Source: Lachnospiraceae bacterium
GTDB lineage: Bacteria > Bacillota > Clostridia > Lachnospirales > Lachnospiraceae
Direction of reading: 5' to 3'
Length of the DNA stretch: 15,635 nucleotides
Assembly (NCBI GenBank): GCA_029068665.1
Contig: JAIECC010000023.1
Coordinates: 1-15,635, forward strand
Notes under the pieces: model-generated
Told to the model about the DNA's origin: nothing
Databases searched by the model: none
Seen by the model: the letters and a program-made list of their open reading frames with translations, nothing else
Position numbers and translations under genes: made by a program
In this document: positions 7,273-14,514 of the stretch, one piece after another
Layout of the letters: each line of letters begins with the position of its first letter
How positions within the stretch are numbered: the first letter of the stretch is position 1

Positions 7273-9794
7273 AACAGTTTTCCTTTCAATATCCCACAGG
7301 AAACAAGTGGGCATTGGAAAAAATCAATCTATCCGTACAAACCAGCGAGTTTATCGTACTGTGCGGAAGCTCCGGCAGTGGTAAGACCACACTGCTCCGG
7401 CATATGAAGTCTGCCATTACCCCTCAGGGAAAGCGGTCAGGAAGAATCTTGTTTCATGGCAATCCCCTTTCGGAAGCAGCGGAGCGGGAACAGGCAGCCG
7501 GCATCGGCTATGTCGGTCAGAATCCGGAGGATCAGATTGTAACGGATCAGGTATGGCATGAACTGGCATTTGGACTGGAAAGCCTTGGTATGGACAATCA
7601 GACCATTCGAAAACGAGTAGCAGAAATGAGTCATTTTTTCGGCATTCAGGAATGGTTTCATAAGAAAACGGCAGAGCTTTCCGGTGGGCAGAAGCAGCTC
7701 TTAAATCTTGCATCTGTTATGGTCATGCAGCCGGAACTCCTGCTGTTGGATGAACCAACCAGCCAGTTAGACCCGATTGCTGCCTTGGATTTTGCAGGGG
7801 TATTACATCGGATTCATCGGGAATTGGGAACCACCATCGTCCTGACGGAGCATCATCTGGAGCATGTGCTGCCATATAGCAGTCGCCTTGTGGTTTTAGA
7901 CCGAGGGGAGATGATACTGGATGGTACGCCGCGAGAAACCACAGAAGAAATGAGAATCCGTGGAATGAAGCTGTTTTCTGCCATGCCTGCACCGATGCGG
8001 ATTTGGAATGCAGTAGAGGATAGAGCAGTTCCCTGTCCCATGAGTGTACAGGAGGGAAGGGAATGGTTTACTGGCTTTGGGGAGACGCATACCCTTCTTT
8101 CAGTGTCCGAAGAAAAAAAAGGATTAGAAAAAGCACAGGAAGAAAAAGCATTAAAACAGGAACAAAATCGTAATAAAGACAGGAGCAGAGCACATAAAGC
8201 GTGCACCGTGGAATTAAAGGATATCTGGTTTCGGTATGAGAAAAAGGAGCGGGATGTTCTGCAGGATTTGTCTCTTTGCGCCTACAGAGGTGAGCTTTTG
8301 GCTGTACTGGGTGGGAATGGAAGCGGTAAAACCACCATACTATCCGTTATAAATGAAGGACGGCGGCCATACAAGGGCAGAGTCCTTTTTCCGGATGGAA
8401 AGAAACGAATCATTACTCTGCCTCAGAATCCCCAGCTGCTATTTGTAGAAGCTACCGTGCAAAAGGATTTAAATATTATGGTAGAGTCAAACGGCTTGAG
8501 AAAAGAGGAAGCTGATTCCCAAGAGAAACTCTCTTCCGTGATAAAGCTTTGCAAGTTGGATGATTTATTGAATCGTCACCCTTATGATTTGTCCGGCGGA
8601 GAACAGCAGCGTCTGGCTTTGGCAAAGGTATTGCTGGCACAGCCGGAGATTTTGCTGTTGGATGAGCCCACCAAGGGACTGGATGTGGAGTATAAGGCAG
8701 TATTTGCAGGGATTCTAAAACAATTAACCGGTCAGGGAATTACGATTATCATGGTAAGTCATGATATCGAGTTCTGTGCAGAGTATGCAGATCGCTGTGC
8801 ATTGGTGTTTGACGGACAGGTGGCAGCGGAGGATACACCGGGACGGTTCTTTGCAGAAAATCATTTTTATACTACCGATGCGAACCGTATGGTAAGACAC
8901 CTGCTGCCTTGGGCAGTTACAGTGGAAGATGTGATTGAGGCCTGCGGGGGAGCCGGGCAAGAATCTCAGGAGAAGAATACCGGGACAGGGCAGAATACGG
9001 AAGAAAAGCCGGCTATGAATCAGATATCAGAGCAATCGTCCGTGAGCGATAGAGAAGAGCAGCCAGAAGAATCAATGACCTCCGGAAAAGGACTTCCCCT
9101 ATCGATAATCCTTGGACTTGCTGTATTTTTACTGGCGATTCCACTGACCATATTTGTGGGAATTCGTTTCTTGAACGACGAAAAGTATCTGTTCATATCC
9201 TTATTCATCCTGCTGGAGTGTATGCTGCCCTTTTTCCTTGCATATGAAAGCAGGAAGCCTACAGCCAGAGATATGGTTCTGCTATCCGTACTGTGTGGAA
9301 TCGGGGTTGCGGGCAGAGCGGTATTCTTTACTCTGGCACAGGTCAAGCCGGTAACGGCAATTACTATTATTGCAGGGGCGGCCTTTGGGGGAGAGACCGG
9401 ATTTTTAACCGGGGCATTGACTATGCTGGTATCCAATATGATATTTGGACAGGGACCATGGACTCCCTGGCAGATGTTTGCTATGGGGATTATCGGCCTG
9501 GGTTCCGGTCTGTTGTTCCATAGAAAAGAATCTCAGGTCATAAGAAGGAAGTCATCTTTGCTGCTGCTATGCATCTATGGCTTTGCCGCACCGGTTCTGT
9601 TATATGGAGGCATTATGAATCCGGCATCTGCAATTATGTCAGGAATCACTTTGAATTGGAATATGATGATGATTTACTGGGGCTCAGGTCTGCCTTTTGA
9701 TCTGGTTCATGGTGGTACTACCTGCGTATTTCTGCTTCTGGGAGCAAGGCCCATGCTTCAGAAGCTGGAACGGGTAAAAATTAAATACGGATAA
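7254..9794 (+). CDS. Fused ECF ATPase-ATPase-S component (cobalamin transporter)
   Basis: An 846-residue fusion of three usually separate proteins. ATPase 1 (about 1-270) has Walker A GSSGSGKTT with Lys44, Q-loop GQNPEDQ, signature LSGGQKQ (about 142), Walker B LLLLDEPTS and switch His in TEHHLEH. ATPase 2 (about 318-570) has GGNGSGKTT (about 353), PQNPQLLF, LSGGEQQRLALAK (about 446), LLLDEPTKGLD and VSHD. A Glu/Gln-rich linker (about 570-614) leads to a hydrophobic S component (about 615-846) with six or so membrane helices. Both nucleotide sites look intact. The ATPases power uptake and the S component holds the vitamin in the membrane. The ATG at 7254 was chosen over the GTG at 7248 because AGGAGG at 7241-7246 is seven bases from the ATG but one base from the GTG. 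The S component corresponds in role to CbrT-type cobalamin binders; the substrate is inferred from the riboswitch and the neighbouring DUF4430 genes. No terminator is visible after the stop. Confidence 0.92.
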   Translation: MEILQLEQFSFQYPTGNKWALEKINLSVQTSEFIVLCGSSGSGKTTLLRHMKSAITPQGKRSGRILFHGNPLSEAAEREQAAGIGYVGQNPEDQIVTDQVWHELAFGLESLGMDNQTIRKRVAEMSHFFGIQEWFHKKTAELSGGQKQLLNLASVMVMQPELLLLDEPTSQLDPIAALDFAGVLHRIHRELGTTIVLTEHHLEHVLPYSSRLVVLDRGEMILDGTPRETTEEMRIRGMKLFSAMPAPMRIWNAVEDRAVPCPMSVQEGREWFTGFGETHTLLSVSEEKKGLEKAQEEKALKQEQNRNKDRSRAHKACTVELKDIWFRYEKKERDVLQDLSLCAYRGELLAVLGGNGSGKTTILSVINEGRRPYKGRVLFPDGKKRIITLPQNPQLLFVEATVQKDLNIMVESNGLRKEEADSQEKLSSVIKLCKLDDLLNRHPYDLSGGEQQRLALAKVLLAQPEILLLDEPTKGLDVEYKAVFAGILKQLTGQGITIIMVSHDIEFCAEYADRCALVFDGQVAAEDTPGRFFAENHFYTTDANRMVRHLLPWAVTVEDVIEACGGAGQESQEKNTGTGQNTEEKPAMNQISEQSSVSDREEQPEESMTSGKGLPLSIILGLAVFLLAIPLTIFVGIRFLNDEKYLFISLFILLECMLPFFLAYESRKPTARDMVLLSVLCGIGVAGRAVFFTLAQVKPVTAITIIAGAAFGGETGFLTGALTMLVSNMIFGQGPWTPWQMFAMGIIGLGSGLLFHRKESQVIRRKSSLLLLCIYGFAAPVLLYGGIMNPASAIMSGITLNWNMMMIYWGSGLPFDLVHGGTTCVFLLLGARPMLQKLERVKIKYG

Positions 9795-9797
9795 TGG

Positions 9798-9826
9798 TTG
9801 CACCCGCTTTCCAATTGGTATATAAT
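9798..9826 (+). promoter_or_regulatory. Promoter of the CDF exporter-HAD operon
   Basis: TTGCAC (9798-9803), 17 bases, TATAAT (9821-9826), directly after the fusion gene stop. Transcription would start near 9833, which lies after the possible GTG start at 9829 and therefore favours the ATG at 9901 for the CDF gene. Confidence 0.75.
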
Positions 9827-9900
9827 CAGTGAACATGTATATTCTGGTGACTTATGAATGGGCATGGCTGCATAAACTGAGAAATGGGAGTATAAAGGTT

Positions 9901-11109
9901 ATGACGAAGTTTTTAATCCATACATTTGTAAAAAATTATGAGGATAGTAAGGACAGAATCGTTCGAAGTGCCTATGGGAAAATGGCAGGCTGGGTAGGAA
10001 TCTTCTGCAATGTATTGCTGTTTATCAGCAAGTTTCTGATCGGTCTCATATCCGGAAGTGTGTCCATTTCGGCAGATGCCATTAATAATCTTTCGGATGC
10101 TTCTTCTAATATTATCAGCTTACTTGGGTTTAAAATGGGAAGCAAGCCCGCAGATCAGGATCATCCTTACGGACATGCAAGGTACGAGTATTTGTCCGGT
10201 CTTTTAGTAGCAGTGATTATTCTGGTAATTGGAGTTGAATTGTTACAGACCAGTATTCAGAAGATACGGAATCCGGAGCCGGTAGAGTTCAACTGGATTT
10301 TCATGGGGATTTTAGCAGGTTCCATTCTGGTGAAGCTGTGGATGACAGTGTTTAACCGGACCATTGGTAAAATCATTGAATCTGAAACCCTAATTGCAAC
10401 AGCAGCAGACAGTCGGAATGATGTGATTACTACCGGGGCGGTTCTGGCGGCAGCTCTGTTATCCCATTATACCAGCCTGAATCTGGATGGCTGGATGGGT
10501 GTGGCTGTTGCTTTGTTCATATTGTACAGTGGCGTAGGATTGGTGAAGGATACCCTGGATCCGCTGCTGGGTAAAGCCCCATCCCCGGCTTTGGTAGAAA
10601 TGATTCAGAACAGAGTCATGTCTTATGAAGGTGTTTTAGGGACCCATGATCTGATGGTACATGATTATGGTCCGGGACGGTTGTTTGCCAGTGTCCATGT
10701 GGAAATGGCGGCAGAAGAAAATGTACTGAAGTGTCATGACATTATTGATACGATTGAAAAAGACTTTTTGGAAAAAGAAAATCTGAATATGGTAATTCAT
10801 TTTGATCCCATTGTGACCAGTGACGAAGTAGTGGGAGATATGAGACGGTGGTTAAGCGGGAAGGTAAAGCAGATTGATGAGCGGATGACCATTCATGATC
10901 TGCGTATGATTCCGGGAGAAAGTCATACGAATATGATATTTGACTGTGTGGTGCCTCAGGAATTTTCCCTTACGGATTCTGAAGTTAAGCACAGGATACA
11001 GGAGCTGATAACAGCAGAATGTCCGGGATACCACTGTATCATTACGGTGGATAAAAGCTATGCGGCAATTCCTCATTGTAAGGAGCAGGAGATAGAAGAA
11101 ACAGATTGA
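9901..11109 (+). CDS. Cation diffusion facilitator exporter, manganese-type site
   Basis: A 402-residue CDF antiporter that would export divalent metal in exchange for protons. It has six membrane helices (about 25-235), then two consecutive cytoplasmic ferredoxin-like dimerisation regions (about 240-305 and 308-390). The second resembles the first (IHDLRMIPGE against THDLMVHDYG). The transport site reads Asn62-x3-Asp66 in helix 2 and Asp170-x3-Asp174 in helix 5. Zinc exporters usually have a histidine in one of these positions; the N/D-D-D-D pattern is that of MntE-type manganese exporters, so Mn2+ is the best guess. I prefer the ATG at 9901 because the promoter at 9798-9826 starts the transcript downstream of the alternative GTG at 9829. 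The local ribosome site is only fair (AAAGG at 9894-9898 is close; GGGAG is further upstream). Fe2+ or Co2+ transport is possible. Confidence 0.9.
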   Translation: MTKFLIHTFVKNYEDSKDRIVRSAYGKMAGWVGIFCNVLLFISKFLIGLISGSVSISADAINNLSDASSNIISLLGFKMGSKPADQDHPYGHARYEYLSGLLVAVIILVIGVELLQTSIQKIRNPEPVEFNWIFMGILAGSILVKLWMTVFNRTIGKIIESETLIATAADSRNDVITTGAVLAAALLSHYTSLNLDGWMGVAVALFILYSGVGLVKDTLDPLLGKAPSPALVEMIQNRVMSYEGVLGTHDLMVHDYGPGRLFASVHVEMAAEENVLKCHDIIDTIEKDFLEKENLNMVIHFDPIVTSDEVVGDMRRWLSGKVKQIDERMTIHDLRMIPGESHTNMIFDCVVPQEFSLTDSEVKHRIQELITAECPGYHCIITVDKSYAAIPHCKEQEIEETD

Positions 11110-11121
11110 CAGGAGACAGGA

Positions 11122-11769
11122 ATGATGGCAGATAAAACCATTCTCTTTGATATGGATGGCACCTTGTTGGATACGGAGAAATATTATCGCCGGTTTTGGA
11201 AGCAGGCGGCTGAAGACTGTGGCTTTTTCATGACGGATGAGCAGGCACTTTCCATGCGGAGCCTGGGTCGGCCCTTTGCCGTGGAACGGATTCGGGAATA
11301 TTTTGGACCGGAAGCGGACTATACACAGATTCGAAGCCGCCGCATGGAGCTGATGAATGCCGTGTTAGAACAGGAGGGTATTCCATTAAAACCTTTTGCA
11401 AAAGAAGTACTGGAGACATTGAACCACCGGGGATATTGTCTTGCAGTTGCAACAGCAACGGATTTGCAGCGGACGGAAGCCTACCTAAAGGAAACAGGAT
11501 TGTTTTCATACTTTCATCATATTATTTGTGCCACCATGGTAGAACGGGGAAAGCCGGCACCGGATATTTATCTCTATGCCTGTCAGGTTCTGGGAGTGAG
11601 ACCAGAGGAGACATATGCAATAGAGGATTCGCCCAATGGGGTACGCTCTGCCTGTCAGGCGGGATGCAGGGTCATTATGATACCGGATCAGACACCGCCG
11701 GACGAGGAATTAAAGAAGCTGCTGTTTGGAACCGTGGATAATTTAAAGGAATTATTGGATTATATCTGA
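11122..11769 (+). CDS. HAD-family phosphatase / beta-phosphoglucomutase-like
   Basis: A 215-residue haloacid dehalogenase-superfamily protein with an alpha-helical cap in the first third. Motif I is DMDGTLLDTE with nucleophile Asp10 and acid/base Asp12. Motif II is the Thr in VATAT (about 110-114), motif III is Lys144 in GKPAPD, and motif IV is Glu168-Asp169 in EDSPNGVRSA. The length and EDSPNG motif are typical of the beta-phosphoglucomutase / sugar-phosphatase (YcjU, YniC, PgmB-like) branch, but the substrate cannot be assigned. It begins 12 bases after the CDF gene with AGGAG six bases before the ATG, so it is co-transcribed with the exporter. A second ATG at 11125 is a possible start. A functional connection to metal export is not evident. 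Confidence 0.92.
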   Translation: MMADKTILFDMDGTLLDTEKYYRRFWKQAAEDCGFFMTDEQALSMRSLGRPFAVERIREYFGPEADYTQIRSRRMELMNAVLEQEGIPLKPFAKEVLETLNHRGYCLAVATATDLQRTEAYLKETGLFSYFHHIICATMVERGKPAPDIYLYACQVLGVRPEETYAIEDSPNGVRSACQAGCRVIMIPDQTPPDEELKKLLFGTVDNLKELLDYI

Positions 11770-11795
11770 AAATTACAATAGAATCAGTAATATAT

Positions 11796-11839
11796 GGAAA
11801 AGCTGTACCGTTGGAAAGTGGTATGGCTTTTTCATTTTT
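11796..11839 (+). terminator. Intrinsic terminator after the HAD gene
   Basis: GGAAAAGCTGTACC (11796-11809) pairs with GGTATGGCTTTTTC (11820-11833) over 14 bases including three G-U wobbles, with a 10-base loop, followed by ATTTTT (11834-11839). It sits 26 bases after the HAD stop and ends five bases before the -35 box of the next operon, cleanly separating the two transcripts. Confidence 0.85.
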
Positions 11840-11843
11840 CTAC

Positions 11844-11872
11844 TTGACAGATAATAACATATGAGTTATTAT
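11844..11872 (+). promoter_or_regulatory. Promoter of the Zn/Cd export operon
   Basis: TTGACA (11844-11849), 17 bases, TATTAT (11867-11872): a perfect -35 and five of six in the -10. The predicted start lies near 11879, giving a leader of about 70 bases before the repressor gene. A strong promoter under a repressor fits an inducible metal-resistance operon. Confidence 0.85.
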
Positions 11873-11881
11873 TCATATGAA
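11851..11881. promoter_or_regulatory. ArsR/SmtB-type operator (nested dyads)
   Basis: Three overlapping dyads cover the spacer, -10 and start site. ATAATAAC (11851-11858) mirrors GTTATTAT (11865-11872). CATATGA (11858-11864) mirrors TCATATG (11873-11879). TTCATATGAA (11872-11881) is a full palindrome. The middle one has the ATGA/TCAT half-sites of the 12-2-12 operators used by SmtB, CadC and CzrA, centred between 11868 and 11869. Binding by the repressor encoded at 11951 would block polymerase. Confidence 0.75.
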
Positions 11882-11950
11882 CAGATGAACATATTAAAAA
11901 TAAATGAATATGATTGTAAGGAAAGAATGAAATGAAGAAAGGAGCGGTTT

Positions 11951-12295
11951 ATGGAAAAAGAGAAGCGGGAAGAAAAGCCCAATGAGGCTTTGGAAAAGCT
12001 GGCAAACAGCCAGCCGCCGGATGAGATTCTTTATGAACTGGCAGAGCTGTTTAAGGTGTTTGGGGATTCTACCAGAATCCGGATTCTATATGTCCTGTTT
12101 GAAAATGAGCTGTGTGTGGGTGATATTGCAGAGCTGCTGCATATGAGCCAGTCATCGGTCAGCCACCAGCTTCGGATTCTGAAGGATGCCAAGCTGGTAA
12201 AGTTCCGGCGGGAAGGAAAGAGTATTTATTATGCATTAGATGATGAGCATGTATATCATATCATAGAAATGGGTATGGAGCATGTAGAAGAATAA
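11951..12295 (+). CDS. SmtB/CzrA-type ArsR metal-sensing repressor
   Basis: A 114-residue winged-helix repressor. The DNA-recognition helix region is MSQSSVSHQLRILKDAKLV (65-83), followed by a wing (FRREGKSIYYAL). The alpha-5 metal site of zinc sensors is complete: Asp98 and His100 with His111 and Glu114, at exactly the SmtB spacing (D-x-H, eleven residues, H, x2, E). A single cysteine (Cys55 in ELCVGDIA) is present where arsenic sensors have a CxC pair, so arsenite sensing is unlikely; Zn, Co or possibly Cd is expected. Metal binding would release the repressor from the operator at 11851-11881. GGAG (11941-11944) lies six bases before the ATG. The highly charged N-terminus (1-20) lacks the extra cysteines of CadC. 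Confidence 0.92.
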   Translation: MEKEKREEKPNEALEKLANSQPPDEILYELAELFKVFGDSTRIRILYVLFENELCVGDIAELLHMSQSSVSHQLRILKDAKLVKFRREGKSIYYALDDEHVYHIIEMGMEHVEE

Positions 12296-12319
12296 GAAGT
12301 ATGGAAAGGAGTTTATACT

Positions 12320-12538
12320 ATGAAAAAGACATATAAGATTGAAGTGGATTGTGCAAACTGTGCATTAAAGATGGAGGAGGCTGCGAAAAAGACGGCTGGA
12401 ATTGCAGATGCTACCGTCAGCTTTATGACACAGAAAATGAATGTGATATTTGAAGAAGACGCAGATGTAGATGCAGTTATGAAGGCGGTTTCAAAAGCTT
12501 GTAAAAAGGTGGAACCGGATTGTGAGATATTTTTATAG
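12320..12538 (+). CDS. Free-standing HMA metallochaperone domain
   Basis: A 72-residue heavy-metal-associated domain with metal-binding CANC at Cys11 and Cys14 in DCANCALKM. The preceding Asp10 gives the DCxxC form found in Zn/Cd ATPase HMA domains, as opposed to the copper MxCxxC form. A further CxxxxxxxxC near the C-terminus (Cys57, Cys67) may add ligands. It starts 24 bases after the repressor and ends nine bases before the ATPase gene, with AAAGGAG (12305-12311) eight bases before the ATG. The following ATPase lacks an N-terminal HMA, so this protein probably supplies that domain in trans as a chaperone or regulatory metal donor. Confidence 0.88.
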   Translation: MKKTYKIEVDCANCALKMEEAAKKTAGIADATVSFMTQKMNVIFEEDADVDAVMKAVSKACKKVEPDCEIFL

Positions 12539-12547
12539 GAGAGTAGT

Positions 12548-14446
12548 ATGACTAGAAAGCAGAAAAAAGTTTTATATCGTATTATTATATCATCAGTTCT
12601 GCTGGCAGGAATTATGATTCTTACCCATTTTGTAGAATGGAATCGCTGGATTCAGCTGGGACTTTATCTGATTCCCTACATAATTATCGGATATGATATT
12701 CTGCGGAAGGCAGCACTGGGAGTTTATCACAGGGAACTGTTTGATGAGAATTTTCTGATGGCAGTAGCAACGGTAGGTGCCATGTCCCTTGCAGTCTGGA
12801 AGGGTGAAGAGTTCGCTGAGGGTGTGGCTGTTATGCTGTTTTACCAGATCGGAGAACTGTTTCAGTCCTATGCAGTAGGAAAAAGCCGGAAAAGCATTAC
12901 GGATCTGATGGATATTCGCCCGGATTTCGCCAATATTGAGGGCGAACATGGATTGGAGCAGGTAGATCCGGAGGAAGTAGCAGTCGGGACGATTATCGTT
13001 GTCCAGCCGGGAGAACGGGTGCCCATTGACGGACGGATTGTGGAAGGCACTACAACATTGAATACCAGTGCCCTGACAGGTGAAAGTCTGCCGAGAGAAT
13101 GTAAGGCCGGTGATGAAGTCATCAGTGGCTGTGTCAATATCAGTGGTTTGATTAAGATAGAAACCACAAAGGAATTTGGAGATTCTACGGTAGCAAAAAT
13201 ATTGGATTTAGTAGAAAATTCCAGTATGAAGAAATCTCACTCAGAGAACTTTATTACAAAGTTTGCAAAAATCTATACACCGGTGGTCTGCTACAGTGCC
13301 CTGGCATTAGCGGTACTGCCTCCATTGTTCCGGCTTTTGATTCTGCATCAGCCGGCAAACTGGGGCGGCTGGATTTCCAGTGCTTTGACCTTCTTGGTCA
13401 TTAGCTGTCCGTGTGCTCTGGTGATTTCAGTACCTCTTAGCTTTTTTGGCGGCATAGGCGGGGCTTCTGCCAGAGGTATCCTGGTAAAGGGTTCCAGCTA
13501 TCTGGAGACTTTATCAAAGGTACGATACATGGTATTTGATAAAACGGGAACCTTAACCAAGGGAGTCTTTCAGGTGACGGATATCTGTCCGGCGGGAGAG
13601 ATGAAGAAGGAAGAATTGCTTTATTATGCAGCTTATGCAGAGAGCTATTCCAATCATCCGATCAGCCGCAGCCTGAAGGAAGCTTATGGAAAGGAAATTG
13701 ATAATCAAATATTATCTCAGGTAACAGAGATTGGTGGTCATGGAGTGACAGCCAATATTAATGATGTTCCTGTGGCGGCAGGAAACCGAAAGCTGATGGA
13801 ACAGCTTCAGCTGGCATATAAGGAGCCGGAGCAGGCAGGCACCATAGTGCACATTGCAGTCAATCATCAGTATACAGGCTATATTTTGATTAATGATGTT
13901 GTAAAGGAACATTCCAAGGAGGCAATTACCGGGCTGAAAGCAGCGGGTATTAAAAAGAATATTATGCTGACCGGTGACAGCCGGCATGTTGCAGAAGCCG
14001 TTGGAGCAGATTTGGGAGTGGATGAAGTATATAGTGAACTGCTTCCAGCAGATAAGGTGGAGCAGGTGGAACGTCTGTTGGAACAAAAAGGAGAAAAGGA
14101 AAAGCTTGCTTTTGTAGGAGATGGAATTAACGATGCACCGGTTCTTTCCCGGGCGGATATCGGTATTGCTATGGGAGCATTAGGCTCTGATGCGGCAATC
14201 GAAGCTGCGGATGTGGTACTGATGGATGATGATCCTCTTAAGATTGCATTGGCTATGAAGATATCCAGAAAGACCTTACGGATTGTATACGAGAATATTG
14301 TCTTTGCCCTGGTGATTAAGGCTGTCTGTCTGGTGTTAAGTCCGCTCAACCTGGTAAATATGTGGATGGCGATTTTCGCTGATGTAGGCGTTATGGTGAT
14401 TGCAGTTCTCAATGCCACCAGAGCCTTAAGGACGAAAAAGATGTAG
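12548..14446 (+). CDS. cadA: P1B-2 type Zn2+/Cd2+/Pb2+ exporting ATPase
   Basis: A 632-residue P-type ATPase that pumps soft divalent metal out of the cytoplasm. It begins almost directly with membrane helices (no N-terminal HMA). Landmarks are an actuator with TGES near 177, the intramembrane CPC at Cys287-Pro288-Cys289, phosphorylated Asp331 in DKTGTLTKG, a nucleotide domain with His370-Pro371 (SNHPIS), GDGINDAP near 524, and Asp612 in the last helix (IFADVGVMV). CPC plus the final-helix Asp is the Zn/Cd/Pb (ZntA/CadA) signature; copper pumps lack that Asp. AGGAG (12537-12541) overlaps the preceding stop and lies six bases before the ATG, so translation is coupled to the HMA gene. Symbol given as a family name; Zn against Cd preference is not resolved. 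Confidence 0.95.
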   Translation: MTRKQKKVLYRIIISSVLLAGIMILTHFVEWNRWIQLGLYLIPYIIIGYDILRKAALGVYHRELFDENFLMAVATVGAMSLAVWKGEEFAEGVAVMLFYQIGELFQSYAVGKSRKSITDLMDIRPDFANIEGEHGLEQVDPEEVAVGTIIVVQPGERVPIDGRIVEGTTTLNTSALTGESLPRECKAGDEVISGCVNISGLIKIETTKEFGDSTVAKILDLVENSSMKKSHSENFITKFAKIYTPVVCYSALALAVLPPLFRLLILHQPANWGGWISSALTFLVISCPCALVISVPLSFFGGIGGASARGILVKGSSYLETLSKVRYMVFDKTGTLTKGVFQVTDICPAGEMKKEELLYYAAYAESYSNHPISRSLKEAYGKEIDNQILSQVTEIGGHGVTANINDVPVAAGNRKLMEQLQLAYKEPEQAGTIVHIAVNHQYTGYILINDVVKEHSKEAITGLKAAGIKKNIMLTGDSRHVAEAVGADLGVDEVYSELLPADKVEQVERLLEQKGEKEKLAFVGDGINDAPVLSRADIGIAMGALGSDAAIEAADVVLMDDDPLKIALAMKISRKTLRIVYENIVFALVIKAVCLVLSPLNLVNMWMAIFADVGVMVIAVLNATRALRTKKM

Positions 14447-14453
14447 GAAGCTC

Positions 14454-14482
14454 TTTACATTTCCGGGATTTACAGTTATCCT
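14454..14482 (+). promoter_or_regulatory. Possible promoter of mntP
   Basis: TTTACA (14454-14459) and TATCCT (14477-14482) are 17 bases apart, immediately after the ATPase stop. The -10 match is weak (four of six). There is no room here for a yybP-ykoY manganese riboswitch, and no recognisable MntR box, so mntP may instead be expressed by read-through from the zinc operon. Confidence 0.35.
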
Positions 14483-14514
14483 ATCAAATGATAATACATA
14501 TGGAGGAATTAAAA

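Noticed and set aside
9020..9436. Minus-strand open frame of 138 codons
   Set aside because: Shadow of the S-component region; no ribosome site or family resemblance.
9829..9900. GTG start for the CDF exporter
   Set aside because: It falls about three bases after the -10 box, before the predicted transcript start.
13879..14418. Minus-strand open frame of 179 codons
   Set aside because: Antisense shadow of the P1B ATPase; low-complexity Ser/Ile/Thr-rich translation with no domain.
14447..14514. Manganese riboswitch (yybP-ykoY) before mntP
   Set aside because: Only 68 bases are available and none of the conserved loops is present.
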